Assembly (NCBI GenBank): GCA_016720565.1
Contig: JADKKJ010000011.1
Location: forward strand, 1,302,001-1,366,000
From: Chitinophagaceae bacterium
GTDB taxonomy: Bacteria > Bacteroidota > Bacteroidia > Chitinophagales > Chitinophagaceae
Direction of reading: 5' to 3'
Length of the DNA stretch: 64,000 nucleotides
The translations under genes and the position numbers were made by a program. The notes under the pieces are model-generated. The model was not told where the DNA came from. It did no database searches and saw only the letters and a program-made list of their open reading frames with translations. The number at the start of each line of letters is the position of its first letter. Position 1 is the first letter of the stretch. Below are positions 34,118 through 42,944 of the stretch, in pieces.

Positions 34118-34692
34118 CTGTCTTCATCCTCATTCCAGGTAAGTTTTACAATACGTGTTTTTTCAGGCTGACCAGGCGATTGAACGGTGGTGACCACCTG
34201 GAAACTTTTATCTATGCTCCAGAGCATTTCTTTTTGAATGGATCCATTTCGGTCCTGGTTGAAGGTAGATACCAGGATGGAATGGAAATGATCGCCTTCA
34301 ATGGTGCTGGGGGTGATCAGGATCTCTTCCTTGCGTATCAATGCCTCTTTATCCAGGGGGCGGTAGGTAAGAATGACCAGGTTCAGCGCTTCCTCATAAA
34401 TGGCTGAATCCTGTTTGTAATCCCTTCCGATCTTCGGATCAGCCAGGTCGGGCAGGTTCAAAAAATCTTTGGCCTCTTCTGCGAAATTCTCCCTGCTAAC
34501 ATAACTGGTATCACTGGTAGAATCCACGGTCACGATCTTCCTGATCACAAACAAAGAAGTATCTACCTGTTTCACCTGGGCCCTGATCACCGAAGGCACC
34601 GATATAAATGGTTTACCGGCTGGTTTTTTATCCTGTTTACAGGAAAAAAACAGCAGCGCAGGCAACATAAAAGCAATAAGGATTTTTTTCAC
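34114..34692 (-). CDS. Hypothetical lipoprotein upstream of uvrC
   Basis: A 192-residue lipoprotein with a signal peptide and lipobox (MLPALLFFSCKQD; Cys near residue 18). The mature part (SVIRAQVKQVDTSLFVIRKIVTVD, then HFHSILVSTFNQDRNGSIQKEMLWSID) has alternating beta-type patterns. No family is recognised. It overlaps uvrC by four bases and follows the barrel-fusion gene by 15 bases, so it is co-transcribed with at least uvrC. That does not by itself imply a DNA-repair role. Confidence 0.75.
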   Translation of the reverse strand: MKKILIAFMLPALLFFSCKQDKKPAGKPFISVPSVIRAQVKQVDTSLFVIRKIVTVDSTSDTSYVSRENFAEEAKDFLNLPDLADPKIGRDYKQDSAIYEEALNLVILTYRPLDKEALIRKEEILITPSTIEGDHFHSILVSTFNQDRNGSIQKEMLWSIDKSFQVVTTVQSPGQPEKTRIVKLTWNEDEDR

Positions 34693-34707
34693 CCCGCAAA
34701 AATAAGC

Positions 34708-36189
34708 TTACTTCAGTTGTACGCCCAACTTCAGCCCGAAATCGAACAGGTGTTCTTTAATGGGATAGTTTTTAATAAAGCTGGACATCATCTGGTAATG
34801 CACCTGTGGACCAATTCTCCATTGAACCTTACCGGTGGTATGGGCAGAGAAGATCTCAAAGCTGGTGTTCATATTGAATTTGCGGGTAAGGGAAGGAACT
34901 TCCGCATAATTTTTATAGTCAGTGGTGATCAGGTAAGCCCTGTTATCCAGTACAAAAGTGGGCTGAAGGGTAGTAGCTATACCGAAATAGTTCCTAGAAC
35001 CATCTGATAATTTCAACTCCATACCTATCGGAACAGATGCAGAGAAATAGAAATTACGCAACCAGTTTTCCCTGGCGCCTTTTTCATTCCTGAAATTAGC
35101 CACCGTATTCAACGTATTGCGGGTGGTCAATGCAATAGAAGCCATTTCGCCATTGGTCTCGGTAGCGCGTATATCATATTTGCTGATACCCAGTTGCAGG
35201 CCACCAGTAAGGCTGAACCATTGTGAGAGCGGCAGTCCGGCCCTTACACCCAGTTGCATGCCCAGGTCGGGCCTGTGCTGCACCACGCTGTTCACGTCAG
35301 TAGAATAATAAACCGGGTTATTGCCACCAGTTCCGTTTACAATGCTGTTGTACCTGGCGGCACTGATGAATTCAGTATTCTCGCTGAGCGTTCTGTAACT
35401 AATGGTTGGCGTAAAATATAATAACCAGTTCAATTTCTTTTGTCCCCTGGTATGTACATAGGAATTAACTACGCTTTCAATGGTATAAGGAGGAACCAGT
35501 AACTGGTTCTCCTTTTTCAGCTCCTTATTCTCTTTTTGTTTATTTACAGAGTTGGCGGGAAGGAAAAGATCAGTAGCGTCGCTGTTCGGGGATAGAGAGG
35601 ATATGAAAAATTCTTTCTTATCCACGGGTGCTGTTATTGAAAGGGCTGCCAGGTTATTGAAAACATGATCTGGTTTTACAATGGCTGCCGGCCTGGAAAT
35701 GCTGGCCGGGCGTTTTTCATCCACCAGGTTGGTCATTGGCTCAGATTCATTGCGGTAATGATCCACCAGGTCACTTGCTTCAAAACCCGGTAGGTTCTCA
35801 TTATCTTTTTCTTCAGGGGTGGTGTTGCTGAAATAATTTTGACCTAATTGAGAGGCATATGTTCTTGCAGGAGCCTTATCATTAAAAGCAGGGGCCTGTA
35901 CCAGGTTGGTTGGGACAGGTGCCTCCATTTTGGTTGGAATTCCCATGGTGAAAGAGGCATTCCGGCCCAGGCGAACAAATTCTGACCTCTCAGAAGGGGT
36001 AAGCATGACCATAGTTACTATACCGGTGGTCACCAATAAAAGGGCCAGGCCTATACCGTACCAGCGACGGCGCCTGTGCAAAGCGTTCTCCACGCCCTTC
36101 CACACTCTGTCGGAAGGGAACATGCGGAACTGGTCGGCGTGCTGCCGTACCGTTCTTTCAAAATCCCTGTTATCGAAACTATTCTCCAT
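34708..36189 (-). CDS. Membrane-anchored protein with anti-sigma-like N-terminus and beta-barrel-like C-terminus
   Basis: A 493-residue protein. Residues 1-45 are charged and cytoplasmic in character (NRDFERTVRQHADQFRMFPSDRVWKGVENAL), then basic RRRRWY and one membrane helix (GIGLALLLVTTGIVTMVML). A long Asn/Pro/Glu-rich linker runs to about residue 235, followed by beta-strand-rich sequence of outer-membrane type (LLYFTPTISYRTL, MQLGVRAGLPLSQWFSLTGGLQLGISKYDI) that ends FDFGLKLGVQLK, like a barrel terminus. The ECF sigma gene lies just upstream, so the N-terminus may bind that sigma factor. How one chain could join an inner-membrane helix to a barrel is unresolved. ATG at 36204 would add five residues. 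Confidence 0.7.
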   Translation of the reverse strand: MENSFDNRDFERTVRQHADQFRMFPSDRVWKGVENALHRRRRWYGIGLALLLVTTGIVTMVMLTPSERSEFVRLGRNASFTMGIPTKMEAPVPTNLVQAPAFNDKAPARTYASQLGQNYFSNTTPEEKDNENLPGFEASDLVDHYRNESEPMTNLVDEKRPASISRPAAIVKPDHVFNNLAALSITAPVDKKEFFISSLSPNSDATDLFLPANSVNKQKENKELKKENQLLVPPYTIESVVNSYVHTRGQKKLNWLLYFTPTISYRTLSENTEFISAARYNSIVNGTGGNNPVYYSTDVNSVVQHRPDLGMQLGVRAGLPLSQWFSLTGGLQLGISKYDIRATETNGEMASIALTTRNTLNTVANFRNEKGARENWLRNFYFSASVPIGMELKLSDGSRNYFGIATTLQPTFVLDNRAYLITTDYKNYAEVPSLTRKFNMNTSFEIFSAHTTGKVQWRIGPQVHYQMMSSFIKNYPIKEHLFDFGLKLGVQLK

Positions 36190-36246
36190 AAACCAGTCGG
36201 GCATTAATCCGGTTGTTTTTTTAAAACAGCCGGAGTTGGGTACTAA

Positions 36247-36828
36247 TTATCGCTGTGCTACAGCCGCAAGCCAGTCAGCTTCAGATCTTGGTCTTGTAAG
36301 TATTTTCTTCCTCACCAGTATATCTTCCAGCATCACCTTAGCCCTTGTATACTGGCTTCGGCTCGTGCTTTCTTCAATGTCCAGCATATGGGCGATCTCC
36401 CGGTGACTATAACCTTCCACGGCGTAGAGGTTAAGCACGGTGCGATAGCCAATGGGCAGCATGCGTATACATTCTACGACCTGTTTGGCCTGGATCACTG
36501 CGGGAACGCTGTCTTCCCTTACCTGTAACCTGGTAGCATGGATCAGATCCACGCTCTCATTGAACTTCTTATTCTTTTTCAGAATATTGATACAGGTATG
36601 AACAATGACCCTGCGTATCCAGCCTTCAAAAGAGCCCCGGTTCTCGAAGCTGTGGATCTGCGTGAAGACCTTGATAAAGCCTTCCTGCAGCATATCCTCT
36701 GCGTCTTCCCGGTTATGCGCAAAACGGTAACAGACTGCCAGCATCTTAGGACTGTACTGATTATACAGTTCACGCTGGGCAGCCGCATCGTTCCTTACGC
36801 ATCCTTTTAAAATGGCCTCCTCGGTCAT
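36247..36828 (-). CDS. ECF-type RNA polymerase sigma factor
   Basis: A 193-residue sigma-70 family factor of the extracytoplasmic function group. Region 2 contains LYNQYSPKMLAVCYRFAHNREDAEDMLQEGFIKVF and the -10 recognition segment FEGWIRRVIVHTCINIL. Region 4 contains LPIGYRTVLNLYAVEGYSHREIAHMLDIEESTSRSQYTRAKVML, a helix-turn-helix. Regions 1.1 and 3 are absent, as expected for ECF factors. The basic C-terminal extension after LVRKKIL is short. The following gene, a single-helix membrane protein with a possible anti-sigma N-terminus, is the likely regulator; its stimulus is unknown. Confidence 0.93.
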   Translation of the reverse strand: MTEEAILKGCVRNDAAAQRELYNQYSPKMLAVCYRFAHNREDAEDMLQEGFIKVFTQIHSFENRGSFEGWIRRVIVHTCINILKKNKKFNESVDLIHATRLQVREDSVPAVIQAKQVVECIRMLPIGYRTVLNLYAVEGYSHREIAHMLDIEESTSRSQYTRAKVMLEDILVRKKILTRPRSEADWLAAVAQR

Positions 36829-36924
36829 AATTTCCCTTTGGTTGCCTGTAAATTAAGACAATTTATTTGTTCCCTTGCTGCATGGGAAAGGAAATATTGA
36901 GTGGATTTACGGGGGAATATGGGG

Positions 36925-37090
36925 TTAATCCGTGAATGGGTGGATGGGTGAATGGTGAATGGTCAATAGGATGGTAAGGATTGGATATTCGGTAAGGTCA
37001 GCAGAAGGTCAGGTAAAGGTCAGGTAAAGGTCAGGTGAGGGTCAGGGGGAGCCGGCAGGTGAATAGGTCAATAAGTGAATGGGTGAATAA
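36925..37090. repeat. Short tandem repeats between the sigma gene and hmuV
   Basis: GGTGAAT-type units (about 36932-36970 and 37062-37090) flank three to four copies of an 11-base unit AGGTCAGGTAA (about 37008-37045). The remaining gap DNA shows nothing else. Confidence 0.7.
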
Positions 37091-37093
37091 GAC

Positions 37094-37876
37094 CTAGCGA
37101 TCGAAGAGGATCAGGGGTGATCCATTAAGCGGATTGGGCAAAATTCGTGCCTTTATACTGAAGATATGCAGGAGTAATTCTTCATTCAACACCTGCGAAG
37201 GCTTTCCCTGGGCCACCAGTTCTCCGTCTTTTAAAAAGAATAAACGATGCGCATATTGTATGGCCAGGTTAATATCATGAATGATGGCAATGATCACGGT
37301 GTCTTTTCCCAAAAATGTTTCTGCCATGCGCAGAAATTCATGCTGGTAACTAATGTCAAGGCTGCTTAATGGTTCATCCAGCATCAGGTAGCGGATCCCT
37401 TTTTCGGGCCTTTCCCAGATCTGCGTTAATACGCGGGCAAATTGTACCCGTTGTTTTTCTCCGCCGCTAAGGCTTAAATAATTCCTTTCACGAAAATTAA
37501 TCAGGTCCATTTTTCCCATCACTTCTTCAACGATCTGCCTGTCTTTTTTAGCTGGCGCAAAATCAAAATGCGGATAACGGCCCATCATTACCACTTCTTC
37601 AACAGTCAATGGAAAACTTAATTCCGGGTGCTGGCTCATTACCGCTCTTGACCGGGCCTGTGTTTCACGCGGTATCTTCCGGAGTTCTTTTTCATCATAC
37701 TGGATGATCCCTTCACTGGCTGCCAATTCACCACTGAATATTTTAAGGAAGGTGGATTTGCCAGATCCATTCGGGCCAAGTATCATATTGAATTCTCCCG
37801 CATGGAATTCGGCTGAAACATTTTTCAGTATTTGTTTCTTACCTGCATGGTAATGTATTCCGGAGGCTCTAAGCAT
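37094..37876 (-). CDS. hmuV: Haem ABC transporter ATP-binding protein
   Basis: A 260-residue ABC ATPase. Walker A is ILGPNGSGKSTFLKI, the signature is YLSLSGGEKQRVQFARVL, Walker B is YLMLDEPLSSLD and the H-loop His lies in VIIAIIHDINLA. The start at 37876 was chosen because a perfect Shine-Dalgarno, AAGGAGG, precedes it, because MLRASGIHYHAGKKQILKNV is the normal family start, and because it overlaps the permease stop by eight bases. The frame opens earlier, inside the permease gene, but without family sequence. With HmuU and HmuT it forms an importer for haem or a similar iron chelate. Confidence 0.9.
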   Translation of the reverse strand: MLRASGIHYHAGKKQILKNVSAEFHAGEFNMILGPNGSGKSTFLKIFSGELAASEGIIQYDEKELRKIPRETQARSRAVMSQHPELSFPLTVEEVVMMGRYPHFDFAPAKKDRQIVEEVMGKMDLINFRERNYLSLSGGEKQRVQFARVLTQIWERPEKGIRYLMLDEPLSSLDISYQHEFLRMAETFLGKDTVIIAIIHDINLAIQYAHRLFFLKDGELVAQGKPSQVLNEELLLHIFSIKARILPNPLNGSPLILFDR

Positions 37877-38921
37877 TGTAACCTCCTTTTTGTCCCAGTA
37901 TATTGAATTTTTTGAGCAGGATGATAAATATCGGTGCGCCCACCAATGAGGTAAGGATACCAATAGGCATTTCAGCCGGTGCCAGTAATAACCGGGCGCC
38001 CATATCAGCAAGTACCATTAACAAAGCACCCACGATAATTGCTGCAGGTAATAATTTTTTATTATCACTTCCCAATATCAATCGAAGTATATGCGGAACG
38101 ATCAATCCCATAAAACCAATGACTCCCACAAATGCCGTGGCCACGGAGACCATGGCTGTATTGAGGATCATGATCCGGGTTTTTAATTTTTTTGTATCTA
38201 CACCCAGGTAACTGGCTTCCTCTTCTCCCAGCAACAGCGCATTGAGTTGTTTTGAATAACGAAACGAAAGAGCGAAAATAATGGCAGCCACGGCGGAGGT
38301 GATCCAAACCTGTAACCAGGAAGCGCCTGCAAATGTGCCCAGGTTCCAGAAGGTGATGCTTCTTGCCTGCGGATCGCGGGCGATATAGGTCATGAAACCG
38401 GTGCCACTTAAGGCCACCGCATTAATGGCGATGCCCACCAGTAGTAAAGACATGATTGAAATACGGCTGGCATTTTTTGCCAGTGAATAAACCAGGTAAG
38501 TGGCCAGTAATCCGCCGGCGAAAGCAAAGATGGGTACCAGGAAGGGGCCAGTCATTTCTTTGATAGCGGGAGAGATCTTTGGTCCCATCACAAAAATAAA
38601 AGAAGCGCCAAAAGCGGCTCCTGCACTGGTTCCTGCCAGACCTGGTTCTACAATTGGATTACGGAACAGGCCCTGCATCAATACACCGGAAACCGCGAGT
38701 ATGGCCCCAGTAACCGCGCAAAGTAATACCCTGGGCAATCTTAACTGAAGGAAAACCCCTTCATGGATGGAGGCGGGTGCTTTGCCCTGGAAATAATGCA
38801 TAATGGCGGAACCCATTTCCGAAATAGAAATGGATACGGCGCCAAATGCGATGGCCAGTATAAGGATCAGCCCCAGTAAGACCAGGCTGATAATAAAAAA
38901 CCATTTGTTATTTCGCAGCAT
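37869..38921 (-). CDS. hmuU: FecCD-family haem/iron-chelate permease
   Basis: A 350-residue BtuC/FecCD-type permease with about ten helices. Hallmarks are RLPRVLLCAVTGAILAVSGVLMQGLFRNPIVEPGLAGTSAGAAFGA and the late GFMGLIVPHILRLILGSDNKKLLPAAIIVGALLMVLADM coupling-helix region. It overlaps the upstream substrate-binding gene by 14 bases and the downstream ATPase gene by eight bases, so the three are one translationally linked unit. Haem specificity is inferred from the company it keeps. Confidence 0.93.
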   Translation of the reverse strand: MLRNNKWFFIISLVLLGLILILAIAFGAVSISISEMGSAIMHYFQGKAPASIHEGVFLQLRLPRVLLCAVTGAILAVSGVLMQGLFRNPIVEPGLAGTSAGAAFGASFIFVMGPKISPAIKEMTGPFLVPIFAFAGGLLATYLVYSLAKNASRISIMSLLLVGIAINAVALSGTGFMTYIARDPQARSITFWNLGTFAGASWLQVWITSAVAAIIFALSFRYSKQLNALLLGEEEASYLGVDTKKLKTRIMILNTAMVSVATAFVGVIGFMGLIVPHILRLILGSDNKKLLPAAIIVGALLMVLADMGARLLLAPAEMPIGILTSLVGAPIFIILLKKFNILGQKGGYNA

Positions 38922-39792
38922 TGGCAGGATGAATGATGTCGAGCATTTTTAAAATATTTTCGCCCGTGCGTGGCCCGAAATAGATCAGGTCATGTTCTTC
39001 AAAACGGAAGATCTTTTTATTCTTTCCGGCATTGGTGAGCGATACACCGGGAACATCTGTGATGAATTTCTCCATGCTGCCCATCTGGTCATAGCCATAA
39101 TCGGTGGCAATGATGATATCAGGGTTGGCCTCTGCTACCGCTTCTGCACTAAGCTGCCTGGCGCCTTTCGCATCGTACTGCACTGCTTTACCACCTGCCA
39201 TGCTGATCATTTTATCGGCAGGACCTTTGCGACCGCTCATTACGAAATAAATATTGCTGGCCCTTCCAAAATGGATGACCATAACTGAAGGAGTATCCTT
39301 TATATTTCTTTTTACCACTGCTATCTGGGCTGCGATAATATCCTTCTCCATTTTGCTGATCACTGAATCCGCCTTTTTCTCGACGCCGAAATACTGGCCT
39401 AATTCTTTCAGCAGAAGTTTGGCGCTATCAATGGTATTGGCGCCTCCGAATGTCTTTACTTTTAATCCTGCATTTATCAACTGGCCATTCACAGGTTCGG
39501 GTCCGATATCATTACTATGGATCACGAGATCTGGTTCCATGCTGATGATGCCTTCCGCGCTGAGTGCGCGATGGTAACCTACTGTTTTGATAAGTTTGGC
39601 TGAATCGGGATAGGTACTGCTGAGGTCAACCCCCACCAGCAGGTTTCCTTTGCCCAGCGCGAACATCATTTCTGTAAGCTGTTTGGAAAGGCAAACAATG
39701 CGCTGTTCGCTTCCCTGTTTTCCTTTATTGCCAAAACGACCGCAGGCGGTCAGCAGCAACAGGAAACTTGCGGCATAAATGATCTTTTTCAT
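38908..39792 (-). CDS. hmuT: Haem/iron-chelate-binding lipoprotein
   Basis: A 294-residue periplasmic binding protein of the BtuF/HmuT type. The signal peptide ends in a lipobox (LLLLTACGR), so it is lipid-anchored. Domain motifs are RIVCLSKQLTEMMFALGKGNLLVGVD, then PDLVIHSNDIGPEPVNGQL and NPDIIIATDYGYDQ in the second lobe. A Tyr in DLIYFGPRTGENIL is a possible haem or iron ligand position, as in family members. It is the first gene of the ABC block and follows the TonB-dependent receptor gene by about 50 bases. Confidence 0.9.
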   Translation of the reverse strand: MKKIIYAASFLLLLTACGRFGNKGKQGSEQRIVCLSKQLTEMMFALGKGNLLVGVDLSSTYPDSAKLIKTVGYHRALSAEGIISMEPDLVIHSNDIGPEPVNGQLINAGLKVKTFGGANTIDSAKLLLKELGQYFGVEKKADSVISKMEKDIIAAQIAVVKRNIKDTPSVMVIHFGRASNIYFVMSGRKGPADKMISMAGGKAVQYDAKGARQLSAEAVAEANPDIIIATDYGYDQMGSMEKFITDVPGVSLTNAGKNKKIFRFEEHDLIYFGPRTGENILKMLDIIHPANAAK

Positions 39793-39843
39793 TTTTATAT
39801 AATTAAAGAAGGAGGCCGTTATTCCGACCTCCTTCCAACTTAC

Positions 39844-42300
39844 TTATTTGTTCAATGAATATTTCAAATTGATACCTCCAAATAGTACCGCGTTTGGCGG
39901 AGCTGGTATGAAGGCATCCGGCAATTGATTTATGAAAACCATCAATGGATATTTTTCTCCAGAGAGGTTGTTCACACCAAATGAAGCGTCGATATTCCAG
40001 CGCTTTCCCAGATCCCTGCGATAACCCAGTTTCAGGTTGATCAGATCATAGGCTTCAGTATAACGAACCGCAAAGGTCTTTGGTGAATTGCTGACCTTTT
40101 CCATGGCATAAGCGAAACCATCTTTATGGACGGTAGAAATTGAAATATAGGCTCCACATTTCATGGCCGCGTCGATTCCGATCGCATTGGTCAGTTTAGG
40201 CGCACCAAATACATTTAGTCCGCTGTAATTGAAAGTATCCAGCGTGCTCACAGTAGATCCGGTGATATACCTGAAATTATCTCCGTATTTGAAATCAGAA
40301 TAAGCCAGATTTATAAAAGGAGTGATGTTGGTGAACAGACCTGTACCATCTTTTATAATGGAATATTTCACAGAGAGCTCAATGCCCTTATGGTCCTGGT
40401 CGCCGCCATTGATCACATAACTGTAGGCAGTAGCCGAACTGTTCAGCGGAACTGATACCGAGGTCATCTTATTGGTGAACTTGGTATGGAACAAAGCCAG
40501 CTGATAAGACAACCTGTTATTGAAGGCAGCTCCTTTGGAACCAATTTCAAATTGCGCGCCCTGTTCTGGTTTCAGTACACCGTTGATCCTGGCTGATGCA
40601 GGACTTGCAGGCGAAGTAGTAGCAGGCGTGGCTATGAAGAAATAGGAGCTGACCGGCGCTTTATATCCCGTGCTGTAAGAAGCATATACGGAGAATGATT
40701 TACTGAATACTTTATTGATCGCCAGGTGTGGCGCGATCATATCCTTATAGGTGGTATCAAAATGGGAAGGCTTGGTTGCCGTAGCAGGATTGAAACGATC
40801 ATCCAGTACTATACGCTGCTTATTGAAACTGATACCTCCTGTAATGGAAAGGTCTTTTGAAAGATTAAGTGTCCACTCCGTAAAAATGGTAGTAGGTGTT
40901 GTTACAAAAGCCGTATTCGATGTATTTGCATTCACCACCCAATATGGTTTGCCCATGGCCCAACCATTGGTAGTAGTATCTGCCGGGTTTTGTTTCATAT
41001 TATAACCAACTACCTGCGCATCCTGCCGTTGAATTTCCACACCGGTGATACCATTCAGGGTGATGGAATTGGTAAGGTTGAAACGAGTATCAAAACTGCT
41101 GCGGAAGCCATAATTGACTGCGGTCTTATCGGTCCAGCCACCAGCTGAACTTACATCACTCCTGAAGCCGGTACCAAAAATAGAAGTGGTATTGGATATA
41201 GTTTTAGTGAAGGCATAGGTATGTGCCAGTCCTGCACGGAAGGTGCTTACATGGCTATGGCCATCTCTCTTGATATATTCAATATTTCCAGAATAATCAT
41301 TGGATGCCCATTGCTGAGGGGTCAGTTCACCCAGTCTTTGATCATAGCTATCCGTATAGCCCAGGTAGCTGCTGAAAGATTGTTTTTCGCTGGCTTTTAC
41401 CTCTGCTGCGAAATTCACAAAATCCTTATGTGAACTATTATGCACGGAGAAACCATCTGATTTCTGTTTGCCATAATTCAGCAGGATGGAACTGCGTTCG
41501 CCACCAACCTGGAGGTGGGTAGTAAATCGCTGAAGTCCATAATTGCCAAACAGGATATCCTGTCCAATGGTTGTCTTTCCTTTTTCAGGTGTGATGGTCT
41601 TCAGGTTGATCGCTCCTGCAATGGCCTGTCCGTATAAAGTGCCGGCAGGGCCTTTAATGATCTCTGCATTTCCGATAGAACCAAAGTCCAGGTCATCCAG
41701 GGTGGTGATACCTTCTGCGTCTGTTACTGGTATTCCATTGAGATAAACTTTATAACCCTGGCCGTCGAAATTGGAGTTTACGCCCCTGGTGCCCCGGGTA
41801 CCATTACCATAACCACGGATGTTCAATTGTTGTCCGCCTGAAACTGATCGGCGATTCATTTGTACACCGGGAACATTGGTTTGAATGGCATCGTCGAAGA
41901 ATATTCCCTGGCCTCTTTTCAATTCTGTAACGCCCATTTTTGTAATGGATACGGGTTGGTAAAGCAGGGATTTATTACGGGAAGTGATGGCAGAGATCTC
42001 AACATTATCCAGGTACTGCGCATCCTGCGATAATTCGATCTGCAGGTCGGTGCAATCTTTAATGTCTGCGGAATAGGAAATATAACCTGTATAGGAAACG
42101 GTCAATTTACCCGCGCCGATGCAGGGGATGCTGGCAATACCATTTTTATCGGTGGCATATGTTTTACCCCCCAGGCTGATATTGGCTTCGCTTAATGGTC
42201 CGTTATTCGTTCGGTCGATGATCTTTATAGTGATATTTTTTTGCGCGACTGCTGCAAGCATAATGCAGAGCATCGCACATAAGAGTGCAATTCTTTTCAT
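39844..42300 (-). CDS. TonB-dependent receptor, probable haem/siderophore uptake
   Basis: An 818-residue outer-membrane receptor. A signal peptide (LCAMLCIMLAAVAQ) is followed by a carboxypeptidase-regulatory-like domain (ITIKIIDRTNNGPLSEANISLGGKTYATDKNG), a plug domain (LKRGQGIFFDDAIQTNVPGVQMNRR, LNIRGYG, VYLNGIPVTDAEG and IIKGPAGTLYGQAIAGAINL) and a beta barrel that ends GINLKYSLNK. Position directly before the ABC importer makes it the outer gate for the same iron compound. No TonB box or Fur-like operator can be identified by eye. Confidence 0.9.
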   Translation of the reverse strand: MKRIALLCAMLCIMLAAVAQKNITIKIIDRTNNGPLSEANISLGGKTYATDKNGIASIPCIGAGKLTVSYTGYISYSADIKDCTDLQIELSQDAQYLDNVEISAITSRNKSLLYQPVSITKMGVTELKRGQGIFFDDAIQTNVPGVQMNRRSVSGGQQLNIRGYGNGTRGTRGVNSNFDGQGYKVYLNGIPVTDAEGITTLDDLDFGSIGNAEIIKGPAGTLYGQAIAGAINLKTITPEKGKTTIGQDILFGNYGLQRFTTHLQVGGERSSILLNYGKQKSDGFSVHNSSHKDFVNFAAEVKASEKQSFSSYLGYTDSYDQRLGELTPQQWASNDYSGNIEYIKRDGHSHVSTFRAGLAHTYAFTKTISNTTSIFGTGFRSDVSSAGGWTDKTAVNYGFRSSFDTRFNLTNSITLNGITGVEIQRQDAQVVGYNMKQNPADTTTNGWAMGKPYWVVNANTSNTAFVTTPTTIFTEWTLNLSKDLSITGGISFNKQRIVLDDRFNPATATKPSHFDTTYKDMIAPHLAINKVFSKSFSVYASYSTGYKAPVSSYFFIATPATTSPASPASARINGVLKPEQGAQFEIGSKGAAFNNRLSYQLALFHTKFTNKMTSVSVPLNSSATAYSYVINGGDQDHKGIELSVKYSIIKDGTGLFTNITPFINLAYSDFKYGDNFRYITGSTVSTLDTFNYSGLNVFGAPKLTNAIGIDAAMKCGAYISISTVHKDGFAYAMEKVSNSPKTFAVRYTEAYDLINLKLGYRRDLGKRWNIDASFGVNNLSGEKYPLMVFINQLPDAFIPAPPNAVLFGGINLKYSLNK

Positions 42301-42345
42301 GTTAGTTTCTTGAAATGGAAAAATAATTGAAGCAGTAATTGGGCA

Positions 42346-42867
42346 CTAGGCCTGGGGAGGAGGCTTCAATATGGAGGAGTAGGCGGCAGCTGTTTCCATT
42401 TCAGGGGAAACAAAATATTCTTTAGTGAGAATGATGAGTAATAATGGTTCTTCTGTTGATGGGGGAGTTGCCTGCCAGTCGTTGAAGTATTGCGCAAGCT
42501 GCCGGCTTTTTTTCTGGTCCCGGTCCTGCTGTAATTTATTCAGCTGATCATTCAGCGTGGTTTCCCTGCTATCGAATAATCCGGTAAAACGGATCTGGCC
42601 GTCAGGGAGGATAACCTGGCTAACGACATCAAAAAGATCTTCGCCTATCAGGATCTCTTTACCTTCCGAATACCAATGGATCTGATTTGCCGGAAGGGTG
42701 ACCTGGCTTAGCAATTCCTGTTTCATCCGTTCTTTCATTTCCACCCTTGTGCGATTGCGCTGGTATTCCATCACCTGTGTATAGATGAAAGGTGAAGCCA
42801 GTATGACCAACAGCAGAAAGGAGATGATATTTTTGGTATTGATTCTCAAAGCAGGAACAATCCCCAA
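42346..42867 (-). CDS. Hypothetical single-helix membrane protein, TonB-receptor partner
   Basis: A 173-residue protein with one N-terminal helix (NIISFLLLVILASPFIYTQVME) and a periplasmic region with a coiled stretch (TLNDQLNKLQQDRDQKKSRQLAQYF). The mid part (IHWYSEGKEILIGEDLFDVVSQVILPDGQIRFTGLFDS) contains beta-type sequence. I recognise no named domain. It is the probable first gene of the haem-uptake operon; the receptor follows after about 45 bases. A role beside the receptor, such as assembly or regulation, is inference from position only. Confidence 0.65.
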   Translation of the reverse strand: MGIVPALRINTKNIISFLLLVILASPFIYTQVMEYQRNRTRVEMKERMKQELLSQVTLPANQIHWYSEGKEILIGEDLFDVVSQVILPDGQIRFTGLFDSRETTLNDQLNKLQQDRDQKKSRQLAQYFNDWQATPPSTEEPLLLIILTKEYFVSPEMETAAAYSSILKPPPQA

Positions 42868-42944
42868 ATATAGAATAAAAAAGGGGTTGCCGAAACAACC
42901 CCTGAAACTTGTACTATTTATTTATTATCAAGTAGTTATCTGCC

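Noticed and set aside
37877..38011. 45-residue extension of HmuV
   Set aside because: It lies inside the hmuU gene out of frame, and a perfect Shine-Dalgarno marks the start at 37876.
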